Assembly (NCBI GenBank): GCA_029288515.1
Contig: JARIHB010000173.1
Location: 1-14,724, forward strand
Direction of reading: 5' to 3'
Origin: Candidatus Saccharimonadota bacterium
Lineage (GTDB): Bacteria; Patescibacteriota; Saccharimonadia; Saccharimonadales; UBA4665
DNA: 14,724 nucleotides
Shown in pieces: positions 6,445 through 13,499 of the stretch. The notes beneath the pieces were generated by a model. It was not told the origin of the DNA. It was given only the letters and a program-made list of their open reading frames with translations, and searched no databases. The position numbers and the translations under genes were made by a program. Positions within the stretch are counted from its first letter, which is position 1. Every line of letters begins with the position of its first letter.

Positions 6445-8409
6445 ATGGCAAAGTTTGAGCTGACGAGTAAATATGTTCCCACGGGCGATCAGCCGGGCGC
6501 TATTGCCCAGCTGACCAAGGGTTTGCAAGATGGCTTGCATCAACAGACATTATTGGGTGTTACCGGGTCGGGCAAGACGTTTACGATGGCTAATATCATT
6601 CAGAACGTCCAGAAGCCGACGCTGGTGCTAAGCCACAACAAGACGCTGGCTGCCCAGCTGTATACCGAGTTTAAGACGTTTTTTCCGCACAACGCGGTGC
6701 ATTACTTTGTGAGCTACTTTGACTACTATCAGCCAGAGGCCTATATTCCGCGCTCCGACACGTATATCGAAAAAGACTCACAGATCAACGAAGAGATTGA
6801 CCGCCTGCGCCATGCCGCTACCGGCGCGCTGTTGTCGCGGCGGGATGTGATCATTGTGGCCAGCGTCAGCTGTATTTACGGTATTGGATCGGTAGAAGAT
6901 TATGACGGCCTGAGTATTCATTTGAAGGTAGGCGAGCGGCGGGTGCGCGACAAATTCATGCGGCAGCTGACCGATATTCAGTATCAGCGCAATGATATCG
7001 ATTTTCATCGTAGTACATTCCGGGTGCACGGTGACGTGGTGGATGTGTTCCCGGCCGGCGAAGAGCTGGCGTACCGGATTGAATTTTTTGGCGATGAAAT
7101 TGACCGGATTGTTAAGATCGACCCCCTGACCGGTGAAATACTAGGCAAGCCGGAAAATCTGACTATTTTCCCTGGCTCACACTATGTAACGCCGCAGGAT
7201 AAGCTAAAGGTAGCGATGGGGTACATTGAGGATGAGCTGCAGAAGCGCCTCTTCCAGTTTAAGAAAGAGGGTAAGCTGCTGGAAGCGCAACGATTGGAAC
7301 AGCGTACGCGCTTTGACCTTGAAATGTTGGAAGAGACCGGCTTTGTAAAAGGAATCGAAAACTACAGCCGCTATCTTACTAATCGCGCGCCGGGCGAACA
7401 GCCCGCGACGCTGCTGGACTATTATCCGGATGACTATCTGTTATTAGTGGATGAATCACACATGACTATTCCGCAGATCCGCGGCATGTACAATGGTGAT
7501 CGAGCGCGTAAAGAGGTGCTGGTGGAGCACGGTTTCCGCCTGCCAAGTGCGCTTGATAACCGGCCGCTAACGTTCACTGAATTTGAGAAGCATGTAAACC
7601 AGGTAGTGTACGTAAGCGCCACGCCCGCCGAGTATGAATTAAGCCGGAGCCCCGAGCCAGCCCAGCAGGTCATTCGACCGACCGGTTTGCTTGATCCGCC
7701 GATTGAGGTGCGTCCGGTAGATGGGCAAGTTGATGACCTGATTGCCGAAATCCGGGCCACTATTGATAAACGGCAGCGGGTACTGGTTACTACTCTCACC
7801 AAACGCATGAGCGAGGATCTGACCGAGTACTTGAAAGAGCTGAACATCAAGGTGGCTTATCTGCACAGCGACGTTGATACTCTCGACCGAACCGATATTT
7901 TGCGTGATCTGCGCCTGGGCGTATATGACGTGCTGGTAGGTATCAACTTGCTGCGCGAGGGCCTTGATCTGCCTGAGGTATCGTTAGTGGCTATTCTGGA
8001 CGCCGACAAAGAAGGCTTTTTGCGCAGTGAGCAAGCGTTGGTACAAACCGTGGGTCGTGCTGCTCGGCATGTGGAGGGGCATGTGATTATGTATGCCGAC
8101 CGGGTGACCAGCAGCATGCAACGCACTATGGAGGAAACGGCCCGCCGCCGCGGTATCCAAGAGGCCTATAACCAAGCGCATGGCATCACCCCGCAAGGCG
8201 TGAGCAAAGCTATTGAGAAGGGACTGCGGCCCGACCTGCCCGAAGAGGCAAAAACGGCCAAACTTGATCTGAAGAAAATACCCAAGGATGAATATAAAAC
8301 GCTTCTAAAAGACTTAAACGCCCAAATGGAAATGGCGGCCGCGAACCTACAATTCGAAAAGGCTGCCGAGCTGCGCGATATTATCACCGATATCAAAAAG
8401 AAAATGTAA
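6445..8409 (+). CDS. uvrB: UvrB, excinuclease ABC subunit B
   Basis: UvrB is the damage-verifying helicase-like subunit of nucleotide excision repair. It is loaded by UvrA, clamps one strand with its beta-hairpin and recruits UvrC for incision. The 654 residues match the family length. Walker A is GVTGSGKT (residues 38-45, K44). The Tyr-rich hairpin SYFDYYQPEAYIP starts at about residue 90. The Walker B-like box is DESH (336-339). The late helicase motifs include INLLREGLDLPEVS, LDADKEGFLR and QTVGRAARH. The C-terminal UVR domain (about 618-653, QFEKAAELRD) is the UvrC-binding coiled hairpin. ATG 6445 gives the canonical N-terminus and is preceded by a leaderless-type promoter. The gene is convergent with the protease lipoprotein gene, with 2 bases between the two stops. 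Confidence 0.99.
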   Translation: MAKFELTSKYVPTGDQPGAIAQLTKGLQDGLHQQTLLGVTGSGKTFTMANIIQNVQKPTLVLSHNKTLAAQLYTEFKTFFPHNAVHYFVSYFDYYQPEAYIPRSDTYIEKDSQINEEIDRLRHAATGALLSRRDVIIVASVSCIYGIGSVEDYDGLSIHLKVGERRVRDKFMRQLTDIQYQRNDIDFHRSTFRVHGDVVDVFPAGEELAYRIEFFGDEIDRIVKIDPLTGEILGKPENLTIFPGSHYVTPQDKLKVAMGYIEDELQKRLFQFKKEGKLLEAQRLEQRTRFDLEMLEETGFVKGIENYSRYLTNRAPGEQPATLLDYYPDDYLLLVDESHMTIPQIRGMYNGDRARKEVLVEHGFRLPSALDNRPLTFTEFEKHVNQVVYVSATPAEYELSRSPEPAQQVIRPTGLLDPPIEVRPVDGQVDDLIAEIRATIDKRQRVLVTTLTKRMSEDLTEYLKELNIKVAYLHSDVDTLDRTDILRDLRLGVYDVLVGINLLREGLDLPEVSLVAILDADKEGFLRSEQALVQTVGRAARHVEGHVIMYADRVTSSMQRTMEETARRRGIQEAYNQAHGITPQGVSKAIEKGLRPDLPEEAKTAKLDLKKIPKDEYKTLLKDLNAQMEMAAANLQFEKAAELRDIITDIKKKM

Positions 8410-8411
8410 GC

Positions 8412-9380
8412 CTAGCAGGCGCCGGTCTGAACCGGTTCAATCTGACGGCGCAGCCGGGCCATCATCGCCTGGTTCATGGGCTGGCCGGAGACCAGCTGGA
8501 TAGTGTCTTCCTCTGAGGTAACACCAGTGAAGCTGACATTGTAGTCGGTTTCGACCTGGCGGATGGTCGGGTTGACGGCAGTTATGCCGCTGATCAGTGC
8601 TTTAACTACGCCGTCGCCGTTAAAGATTGCCCCGCCGCTAAACCCATGTCGCGTTAATGTGTCACGCACCTCGCCGTAGCTTTGCCCATAGCCGAAAGCG
8701 AAAACGGTTGGTTCTGACGTGCCTTTAGGATCGTCAACCACAAAGCCGCTGAAGACAGCCGGCGTATTATAGGGAGCGTCTTCGTCCGGTGCACGATAGG
8801 TGCCCGAAGCGGTTGGCCCATAAGCTACAGCATATACCTTTTCGCCTGGTCTCATATCTTTGTTGGCAGCATCAAGTTTGGCAGTGTGTGTTTTGTACGG
8901 CAGGTGGGTACGCATAAAGGCCATATCCTGGCTTGGCGCGCCAAAGGTGTCTGTGCGCTCTTCCAGGATGCTGGCAATTTCGGTAGCCGATGCGTGCTTT
9001 ACGGTACGGGTGCCGCCAGAGCCAGAAAATGTAACGCCCGGGTTGGCGCAATCTTCGCGCCGCTGGTTGCCGTCCTTGCGAAAAACGTGGCCTGCGGTCA
9101 GAAAACCACCTTGCACCGCTACACCTGACGCGTAGCTGGCTGCTGTGTCCACGGAAATTGCGGTGCTAAGCTGGTTAGCAACAGCCGGCGGCAGCGGGCC
9201 AAGCGCTAAACGACCCATCTTAATAACGGGGGTATTGACAGTGTTCTGCTCGCCGGAATCCGGTGCGGCGGTAGCTGCCGGAGCTGGTTCTACCCACTGT
9301 GCCGCTTCGGGAGAGGGCGAGGCAGAACAGCCGGCGGCTACGCTGAGCGCAAGCGCGGTACCTATAAATCGTCCGTTCAT
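8412..9380 (-). CDS. Trypsin-like serine protease, probable lipoprotein
   Basis: This is a 322-residue exported protease-like protein. The N-terminus is a signal peptide (residues 1-17) ending at AAGC with C18. That is a usable but imperfect lipobox, since Ala replaces the usual Leu/Val/Ile at -3. A Ser/Pro/Ala-rich tether follows to about residue 50. The catalytic domain shows H98 (in LTAGHV), D152 (in SQDMAFMR) and S248 (in HGFSGGAI), in the order and spacing of an S1/PA-clan triad, with GFSGG replacing GDSGG. C111 and C322, the very last residue, could form a disulfide. It is expected to sit outside the cytoplasmic membrane. The gene diverges from the one at 9474 and converges on uvrB; the stop-to-stop gap is 2 bases. 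Substrate unknown. Confidence 0.88.
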   Translation of the reverse strand: MNGRFIGTALALSVAAGCSASPSPEAAQWVEPAPAATAAPDSGEQNTVNTPVIKMGRLALGPLPPAVANQLSTAISVDTAASYASGVAVQGGFLTAGHVFRKDGNQRREDCANPGVTFSGSGGTRTVKHASATEIASILEERTDTFGAPSQDMAFMRTHLPYKTHTAKLDAANKDMRPGEKVYAVAYGPTASGTYRAPDEDAPYNTPAVFSGFVVDDPKGTSEPTVFAFGYGQSYGEVRDTLTRHGFSGGAIFNGDGVVKALISGITAVNPTIRQVETDYNVSFTGVTSEEDTIQLVSGQPMNQAMMARLRRQIEPVQTGAC

Positions 9381-9398
9381 AGTTGGTGTATAATAACA
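9381..9398 (-). promoter_or_regulatory. Promoter for protease lipoprotein gene
   Basis: Reading the - strand, TGtTATTAT (9398-9390) ends 9 bases before the ATG at 9380. A TTGCAT -35 candidate (9418-9413) lies 17 bases upstream of the -10 hexamer. The mRNA would be nearly leaderless, and there is no Shine-Dalgarno sequence. Confidence 0.5.
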
Positions 9399-9411
9399 TA
9401 AAAGTATAAAA

Positions 9412-9452
9412 TATGCAATATACGGGAGATATATGGTTGCTATATTTGCATA
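9412..9452. repeat. Inverted repeat between divergent promoters, possible operator
   Basis: TATGCAA (9412-9418) and TTGCATA (9446-9452) are perfect complements; allowing one indel the match extends inward to TATGCAATATA / TATATTTGCATA. The left arm covers the -35 candidate of the - strand promoter. The right arm lies in the spacer of the + strand promoter. One dimeric regulator could therefore control both genes, but AT-rich promoter DNA also yields such repeats by chance. Confidence 0.4.
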
Positions 9453-9464
9453 AGGTGGTATAAT
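9437..9464 (+). promoter_or_regulatory. Promoter for Ser/Pro-rich exported protein gene
   Basis: TTGCTA (9437-9442) and TATAAT (9459-9464) are separated by 16 bases, with an extended TGg before the -10 (9456-9458). The -10 ends 9 bases before ATG 9474, predicting a leader of about 1-3 bases. Confidence 0.65.
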
Positions 9465-9473
9465 ATACAGGTT

Positions 9474-10286
9474 ATGAGATTGACAGGTGAAGACGGGCGC
9501 ATGACCCCAGGTGGCAGAAAGATGACCGCCGCTTTAATTGTAGCCGGCATTGGTATGTGTGGTGGCGGTACGGCTGTATTGTTAAATGAGCTGAAACCGC
9601 AGCGCACTATTGCACGGCCGGATGCAAACGGCCTTTGTAGTTTAGCTCAAGAGGCCTGCTATGGCAGCAGGCCGGATAGCGACCAAAACAGTGCATTCGG
9701 TGACGCACCGAGTGAATCACCGTCACCTTCGCCCAGTGAAACATCACCTTCTTCTGAGCCTGCAACGTCGGAGCCGACACAATCTTCGCGCCCGCCGAAA
9801 CCTCACCACAGTGCAAAGCCGCCGAAGGCGGCCGCTGGTGCTGAACGCCGAGAGCTTCCCAAGAGCACGTGCAAAGCCTATGGTGACGCTAACCATGGCC
9901 CGATTATTCGCAGCCTGGGCGGCATGTCGGTGATCGTTGACACCCGCTACAAAGACGGCTGCGATTACCCGTTCTACAGCGGTGCAACGCTTTACAAAGG
10001 TGCGAGCACTGAATCCGGCAAAAAAGATGTCGGTACTTCACTGCAGACCGCTGGCAGCCTGGCGCTGAACGGCAGCGTATTGCGGGTAACCGGCATTGAG
10101 TGCGGCCAGACCCGCCATACTACCGCTCAGAATGGCGGCGACATGCCCGACGACACCTGGCTTAAGGTAAGTGTCAATGGCGAATCGGCTCACGTTGCGG
10201 CTGTAGACGTTGGCTATCCAGATGTCAGCACCTTCCAAAACGAAGGCGGCATGCACCTACAGGCTACACAGTACGGCAATTGCTAA
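9474..10286 (+). CDS. Membrane-anchored Ser/Pro-rich, Cys-containing exported protein, unknown function
   Basis: This is a 270-residue protein of no recognised family. A basic N-terminus is followed by one membrane segment (about residues 18-38). A short loop holds C55 and C62. A low-complexity stalk rich in Ser, Pro, Glu and then Lys/Pro (about 78-120) follows; it looks like a wall-spanning tether. The C-terminal domain (about 130-270) has C133, C163, C210 and C270, the last being the final residue. The six outside cysteines could form three disulfides. No catalytic motif is evident, so a binding or structural role is as likely as an enzymatic one. It diverges from the protease lipoprotein gene through a shared 93-base promoter region and is followed 50 bases later by the metallopeptidase-like gene. 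ATG 9474 is chosen for its promoter spacing; Met10 and Met17 are possible alternative starts. Confidence 0.8.
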   Translation: MRLTGEDGRMTPGGRKMTAALIVAGIGMCGGGTAVLLNELKPQRTIARPDANGLCSLAQEACYGSRPDSDQNSAFGDAPSESPSPSPSETSPSSEPATSEPTQSSRPPKPHHSAKPPKAAAGAERRELPKSTCKAYGDANHGPIIRSLGGMSVIVDTRYKDGCDYPFYSGATLYKGASTESGKKDVGTSLQTAGSLALNGSVLRVTGIECGQTRHTTAQNGGDMPDDTWLKVSVNGESAHVAAVDVGYPDVSTFQNEGGMHLQATQYGNC

Positions 10287-10320
10287 ACCGCTTCACCAGC
10301 CAATCTCCATCATAATGCGC

Positions 10321-10336
10321 TATACTAAGTGCATAG
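10321..10336 (+). promoter_or_regulatory. Putative -10 box for metallopeptidase-like gene
   Basis: TATACT (10321-10326) ends 10 bases before ATG 10337, giving a predicted leader of only a few bases. No TGn extension, clear -35 box or Shine-Dalgarno sequence is seen. Confidence 0.45.
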
Positions 10337-11749
10337 ATGAGGGTAATTGACCACCGGCAGTTTGTCCGGAACAGACCACAGCCAAAGCGTTGGCCGCGGG
10401 CGCGTATCGCCGGCTGGACTATTGCCGGTATATGCATATTGTTTGTTGTACTGAATGCAGCCTTGTGGGTTATGTATCGCAATAAAGTATTGCCCAACTA
10501 CAGCGTGGGTGCTGTGCCGGTAGGGGGTGTGGCGTTTAAAGACATTCCACAGCGGGTCACAGCCCAGACGGTACTGCCGGCGTCTGTTACGCTGCAGGCC
10601 GCCGGCCGGTCGAAACAGGTAACGCCGCAGTCTCTAGGCATTGTGCCTGACACTGAAGCGACGATCGCCCGGCTGAAGCAGGCCCGGCCGTGGGTGCCGA
10701 TGCTGAGCTTATTTATGCATTATACTGTGCCGGTGCAGGTGCGTGTAGCAGAAGATACGTTTACAACTGCCGTCAAGCCGCTCCAGGAGACCTTTTTTAA
10801 ACAAGCGCTGGGCAAGCACATCGTATTTGAGGATGGGGCATTTCGTATTGCCGACCCGGAACAGGGCTATACGCTGGACAATGTGTTATTTAAACCAACG
10901 GTGACGGCGGGTATCGCGGATGGGCAGCGAACCATATCGGTTCCGCTGCACACCACCTCCTCTGATATCACTGTGGCCGACATCCAAGGCGAGCTGCAAA
11001 AACTGCAGAAACAGCTCAGTACGTCTATCAGCTTTGTGTATACCGCCCATACTACCAAACTGTCGGCCAACGATATCGGCGGCTGGTACGTGGCCGATGG
11101 GGGTACGATGGTACTTTCCCGTGACGCGATTGCTGCCTCTGTACAGCGGATTGCAAAACAGATGAATGCATCATTGGTGAATGCCGATGAAGCGGTGACG
11201 GCCAGTGTGTATGCTATCACTAAAAACCAGCAGCTTAGTTTCCGTCTGGTTTCCTCCCAGGGAACTATTGTGTACAGATACTGTGCTGCCCAGCGCGGAC
11301 TGAATGACAGCATTTTGCCCGATTTTAAGCTTAAACTGGCAGCTACCTACGGTGATATGCGCGGCTGGAATGATAATGGGCAGATTGCTTTTGTGTATAG
11401 CGATGCTGGGTGCCAGCTGCATGATTGGCTGGTGGCTCCGGCGTCGATGGCTAGTTTCGGAAGTATCTGTGACAATTACTATAGTTGCACAGTATATCCG
11501 AATGTGGCTATCAACTATGACCGCTGGAATGGCGCCACTGATCCGTGGAATGCCCAGCATTTGGGCATTGAAGACTACCGGGCAATGGCTATCAATCACG
11601 AGAGCGGTCATTGGCTGGGCTTTGACCACGTGACGTGCCCCGGCCAGGGTCAGCCCGCTCCGGTGATGATGCAACAATCAATCGATTTAGGCGGTTGCAC
11701 ATTCAACCCATGGCCGTTAGCGTCTGAAGCGGCCGCTGCCGGGCGCTAG
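10337..11749 (+). CDS. Membrane-anchored YoaR-like (PG_binding_4) and DUF3152 zinc metallopeptidase-like fusion
   Basis: This 470-residue protein has a basic N-terminus and one membrane segment (about residues 24-47). Residues about 54-300 resemble the YoaR/PG_binding_4 repeats found before VanW and L,D-transpeptidase domains: YSVGAVPVGGV, then SLGIVPDTEATIARL, then a second unit ending in an alpha/beta segment. Residues about 308-462 match DUF3152: a conserved RW segment (INYDRWNG), then HESGHWLGFDH (421-431), which is the metzincin zinc motif HExxHxxGxxH, then APVMMQQS (441-448), like a Met-turn, and a terminal GCTFNPWP. H421, H425 and H431 would bind zinc, with E422 as the base. Outside cysteines are C316, C359, C378, C384, C434 and C454. 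To my knowledge DUF3152 is mainly actinobacterial. Peptidase activity and target are inferred, not shown. Confidence 0.85.
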   Translation: MRVIDHRQFVRNRPQPKRWPRARIAGWTIAGICILFVVLNAALWVMYRNKVLPNYSVGAVPVGGVAFKDIPQRVTAQTVLPASVTLQAAGRSKQVTPQSLGIVPDTEATIARLKQARPWVPMLSLFMHYTVPVQVRVAEDTFTTAVKPLQETFFKQALGKHIVFEDGAFRIADPEQGYTLDNVLFKPTVTAGIADGQRTISVPLHTTSSDITVADIQGELQKLQKQLSTSISFVYTAHTTKLSANDIGGWYVADGGTMVLSRDAIAASVQRIAKQMNASLVNADEAVTASVYAITKNQQLSFRLVSSQGTIVYRYCAAQRGLNDSILPDFKLKLAATYGDMRGWNDNGQIAFVYSDAGCQLHDWLVAPASMASFGSICDNYYSCTVYPNVAINYDRWNGATDPWNAQHLGIEDYRAMAINHESGHWLGFDHVTCPGQGQPAPVMMQQSIDLGGCTFNPWPLASEAAAAGR

Positions 11750-11766
11750 CAGCGGTATGCAACATC

Positions 11767-11784
11767 TGATATAGTGGAATAAAT
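11767..11784 (+). promoter_or_regulatory. Extended -10 promoter of the gatCAB operon, near-leaderless
   Basis: TGaTATAGT (11767-11775) ends 9 bases before ATG 11785, predicting a leader of about 1-3 bases for the gat operon. There is no clear -35 box. The 35-base gap before gatC holds no obvious terminator for the preceding gene. Confidence 0.6.
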
Positions 11785-12078
11785 ATGGCAGACTTAACCC
11801 GCGACGACGTATTGAAATTGGCCCGGCTGGCCCGCTTGGACATTACCGACGAAGAAGCCGATGCATACCGCACAGAACTGACGAATATCCTGCAGTATGT
11901 CGAACAGTTACAGCAGGCCGACGTTACTGGCCTCCAGCCTACCAGCCAGGTGACCGGCCTGACAAACGTTATGCGTGACGACAACGTGCTTGATTACGGC
12001 ACAACACCAGATGATCTGCTGCGGATCGTGCCGGTTAAGCAGGACCGCCAGATTAAAGTAAAGAGGATGATCGGATGA
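11785..12078 (+). CDS. gatC: GatC, Asp/Glu-tRNA amidotransferase subunit C
   Basis: The 97-residue GatC wraps around GatA and GatB and stabilises the amidotransferase complex that converts misacylated Glu-tRNA(Gln) and Asp-tRNA(Asn) to the amide forms. The family pattern is clear: LTRDDVLKLARLARLDITDEE at the N-terminus, a central helix (ELTNILQYVEQLQQADVTGLQP), a MRDD motif followed by an acidic segment, then IVPVKQDRQIKVKRMI at the C-terminus. The length is typical (about 95-100). The stop TGA shares the ATGA sequence with the gatA start, so the two are translationally coupled. Confidence 0.95.
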   Translation: MADLTRDDVLKLARLARLDITDEEADAYRTELTNILQYVEQLQQADVTGLQPTSQVTGLTNVMRDDNVLDYGTTPDDLLRIVPVKQDRQIKVKRMIG

Positions 12079-13499
12079 GCCAGTGGCTACCCATTGCCGA
12101 GCTGGCTGCCAAGGTGCAGGCCGGCGAGCTGAAGGCGACTGATTTGGTGGAGCAGGCCTTGCGAACTATCGATGAAAAGAAAGAATACAATGCCATCATT
12201 GCCACGACGGCCGAACGCGCGCGGGAACGGGCTGGCAGCATTGACGCTGCGGTAAAGAACGGCACAAAAGTTGGACGTCTGGCCGGTGTGCCGTTTATTG
12301 CCAAGGATAATTTTCTGGTTTTTGGCGCTGAGACCACAGCCGGCAGTAACATCCTGAAAGGATTTGAGGCGCCATATCAGGCGACAGTTATTGAGCGCCT
12401 TGAGAACGAGGGCGCCATCTGCGTCGCAAAGGCTAACCTGGATGCCTTCGGCCACGGCGGTTCAACCGAAAACAGTGACTTCGGTGTTACAAAGCACCCT
12501 CGCGATACGAATCGAGTCTCTGGCGGTTCTTCCGGCGGTTCGGCTGTGAGTATCGTGCTTGACATGGCACCGTTTGCGTTAGGTACGGACACCGGCGGCT
12601 CAACCCGTCAGCCGGCTAGCTTTGTGGGCTGTATCGGCTATAAGCCGACATATGGCCTTATCTCTCGCCATGGCGTTGTTGCTATGGCCAGCAGCACCGA
12701 CACCGTTGGTACATTGGCTCGCAGTGCTGACGATGCTGCCTATGTAATTGACATCATGGCAGGGCGGGACCAGTTTGACGGGACAACTATTGAACGCGAT
12801 ACAGCCGGCTACACCGGCGTAGGCGCTGATATGCAGGGCAAAAAAGTGGGGATTATCAAGGAGTGGATGACTACGGGCGTACATGACGGCGTTAAAGCCT
12901 GCATAGATACTATCGCCGAAAAGATGAAGGCTGCCGGTGCTGAAGTGATTGAGATCAGCCTGCCGTCATTACCGCTTGCACTGGCCGTGTATTACATCGT
13001 GGTACCGGCTGAGATAAGCAGCAACCTCAGCCGTTATGACGGTCAGCGCTATCAGTATAGTTACCCCGATGCCAAGAATCTTGACGAGAGTTATATGAAG
13101 TCGCGCGGTATCGGTTTTGGTGCCGAGGCCAAGCGTCGTATTATGATCGGTACGTACGTGCTGTCCAGCGGCTATTATGACGCCTACTATAACCGCGCGC
13201 AGACGGTTCGTACGAAACTGATTAATGAGTTTAATGACGCTTTCAAGCAGGTTGACTTTTTAATTGGTCCGGTTGCGCCGACGCCAGCCTTCAAGATCGG
13301 CGAACATGCCAGTGACCCATTGCAGATGTATCTGGCAGATATGATGACCGTGGCCCCCAGTCTGGTTGGTATTCCATCGGTCAGTGTGCCGTCCGGCGAG
13401 GCTGACGGTCTGCCGGTAGGCGTGCAGATCATGGCGCCGCAGCGTGCTGACCGTGCCCTGCTGGGCATAGCTAAGGCGGTAGAAGGGCTGAGGGCATGA
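12075..13499 (+). CDS. gatA: GatA, Asp/Glu-tRNA amidotransferase subunit A (glutaminase)
   Basis: GatA is the amidase-signature subunit that releases ammonia from glutamine and channels it to GatB. The 474 residues match the family. The Ser-cisSer-Lys triad is K77 (in FIAKDNF), S152 (in SGGSSGGSA) and S176 (in GTDTGGSTRQPA); these spacings of 75 and 24 residues match those of the S. aureus enzyme. AKANLDAFGHGGSTENSDFG is the usual segment before the signature. ATG 12075 overlaps gatC by four bases (ATGA) and has AGAGGA (12062-12067) 7 bases upstream. The gene's own stop also overlaps the next start as ATGA. With gatC, gatB and the small membrane protein it forms one operon. Confidence 0.98.
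   Translation: MSQWLPIAELAAKVQAGELKATDLVEQALRTIDEKKEYNAIIATTAERARERAGSIDAAVKNGTKVGRLAGVPFIAKDNFLVFGAETTAGSNILKGFEAPYQATVIERLENEGAICVAKANLDAFGHGGSTENSDFGVTKHPRDTNRVSGGSSGGSAVSIVLDMAPFALGTDTGGSTRQPASFVGCIGYKPTYGLISRHGVVAMASSTDTVGTLARSADDAAYVIDIMAGRDQFDGTTIERDTAGYTGVGADMQGKKVGIIKEWMTTGVHDGVKACIDTIAEKMKAAGAEVIEISLPSLPLALAVYYIVVPAEISSNLSRYDGQRYQYSYPDAKNLDESYMKSRGIGFGAEAKRRIMIGTYVLSSGYYDAYYNRAQTVRTKLINEFNDAFKQVDFLIGPVAPTPAFKIGEHASDPLQMYLADMMTVAPSLVGIPSVSVPSGEADGLPVGVQIMAPQRADRALLGIAKAVEGLRA

Noticed and set aside
8419..8451. GC-rich hairpins (CCGGT/ACCGG at 8422-8435; GCGCCG/CGGCGC at 8419-8451) as a bidirectional terminator between convergent genes
   Set aside because: They lie inside the last codons of the - strand gene, the stems are short, and neither side has a T-run.
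8860..9393. Open frames on the + strand opposite the protease lipoprotein gene
   Set aside because: The - strand product has a signal peptide and a full catalytic triad; the + strand frames show nothing comparable.
9701..9830. Tandem DNA repeat in the Ser/Pro-rich stalk
   Set aside because: The SPSP-like residues come from varied codons and show no regular repeat unit; it is low-complexity protein sequence, not a DNA repeat array.
10867..11677. Two - strand open frames (148 and 168 codons) opposite the DUF3152 gene
   Set aside because: They overlap the conserved zinc-motif domain on the other strand and have no recognisable content.
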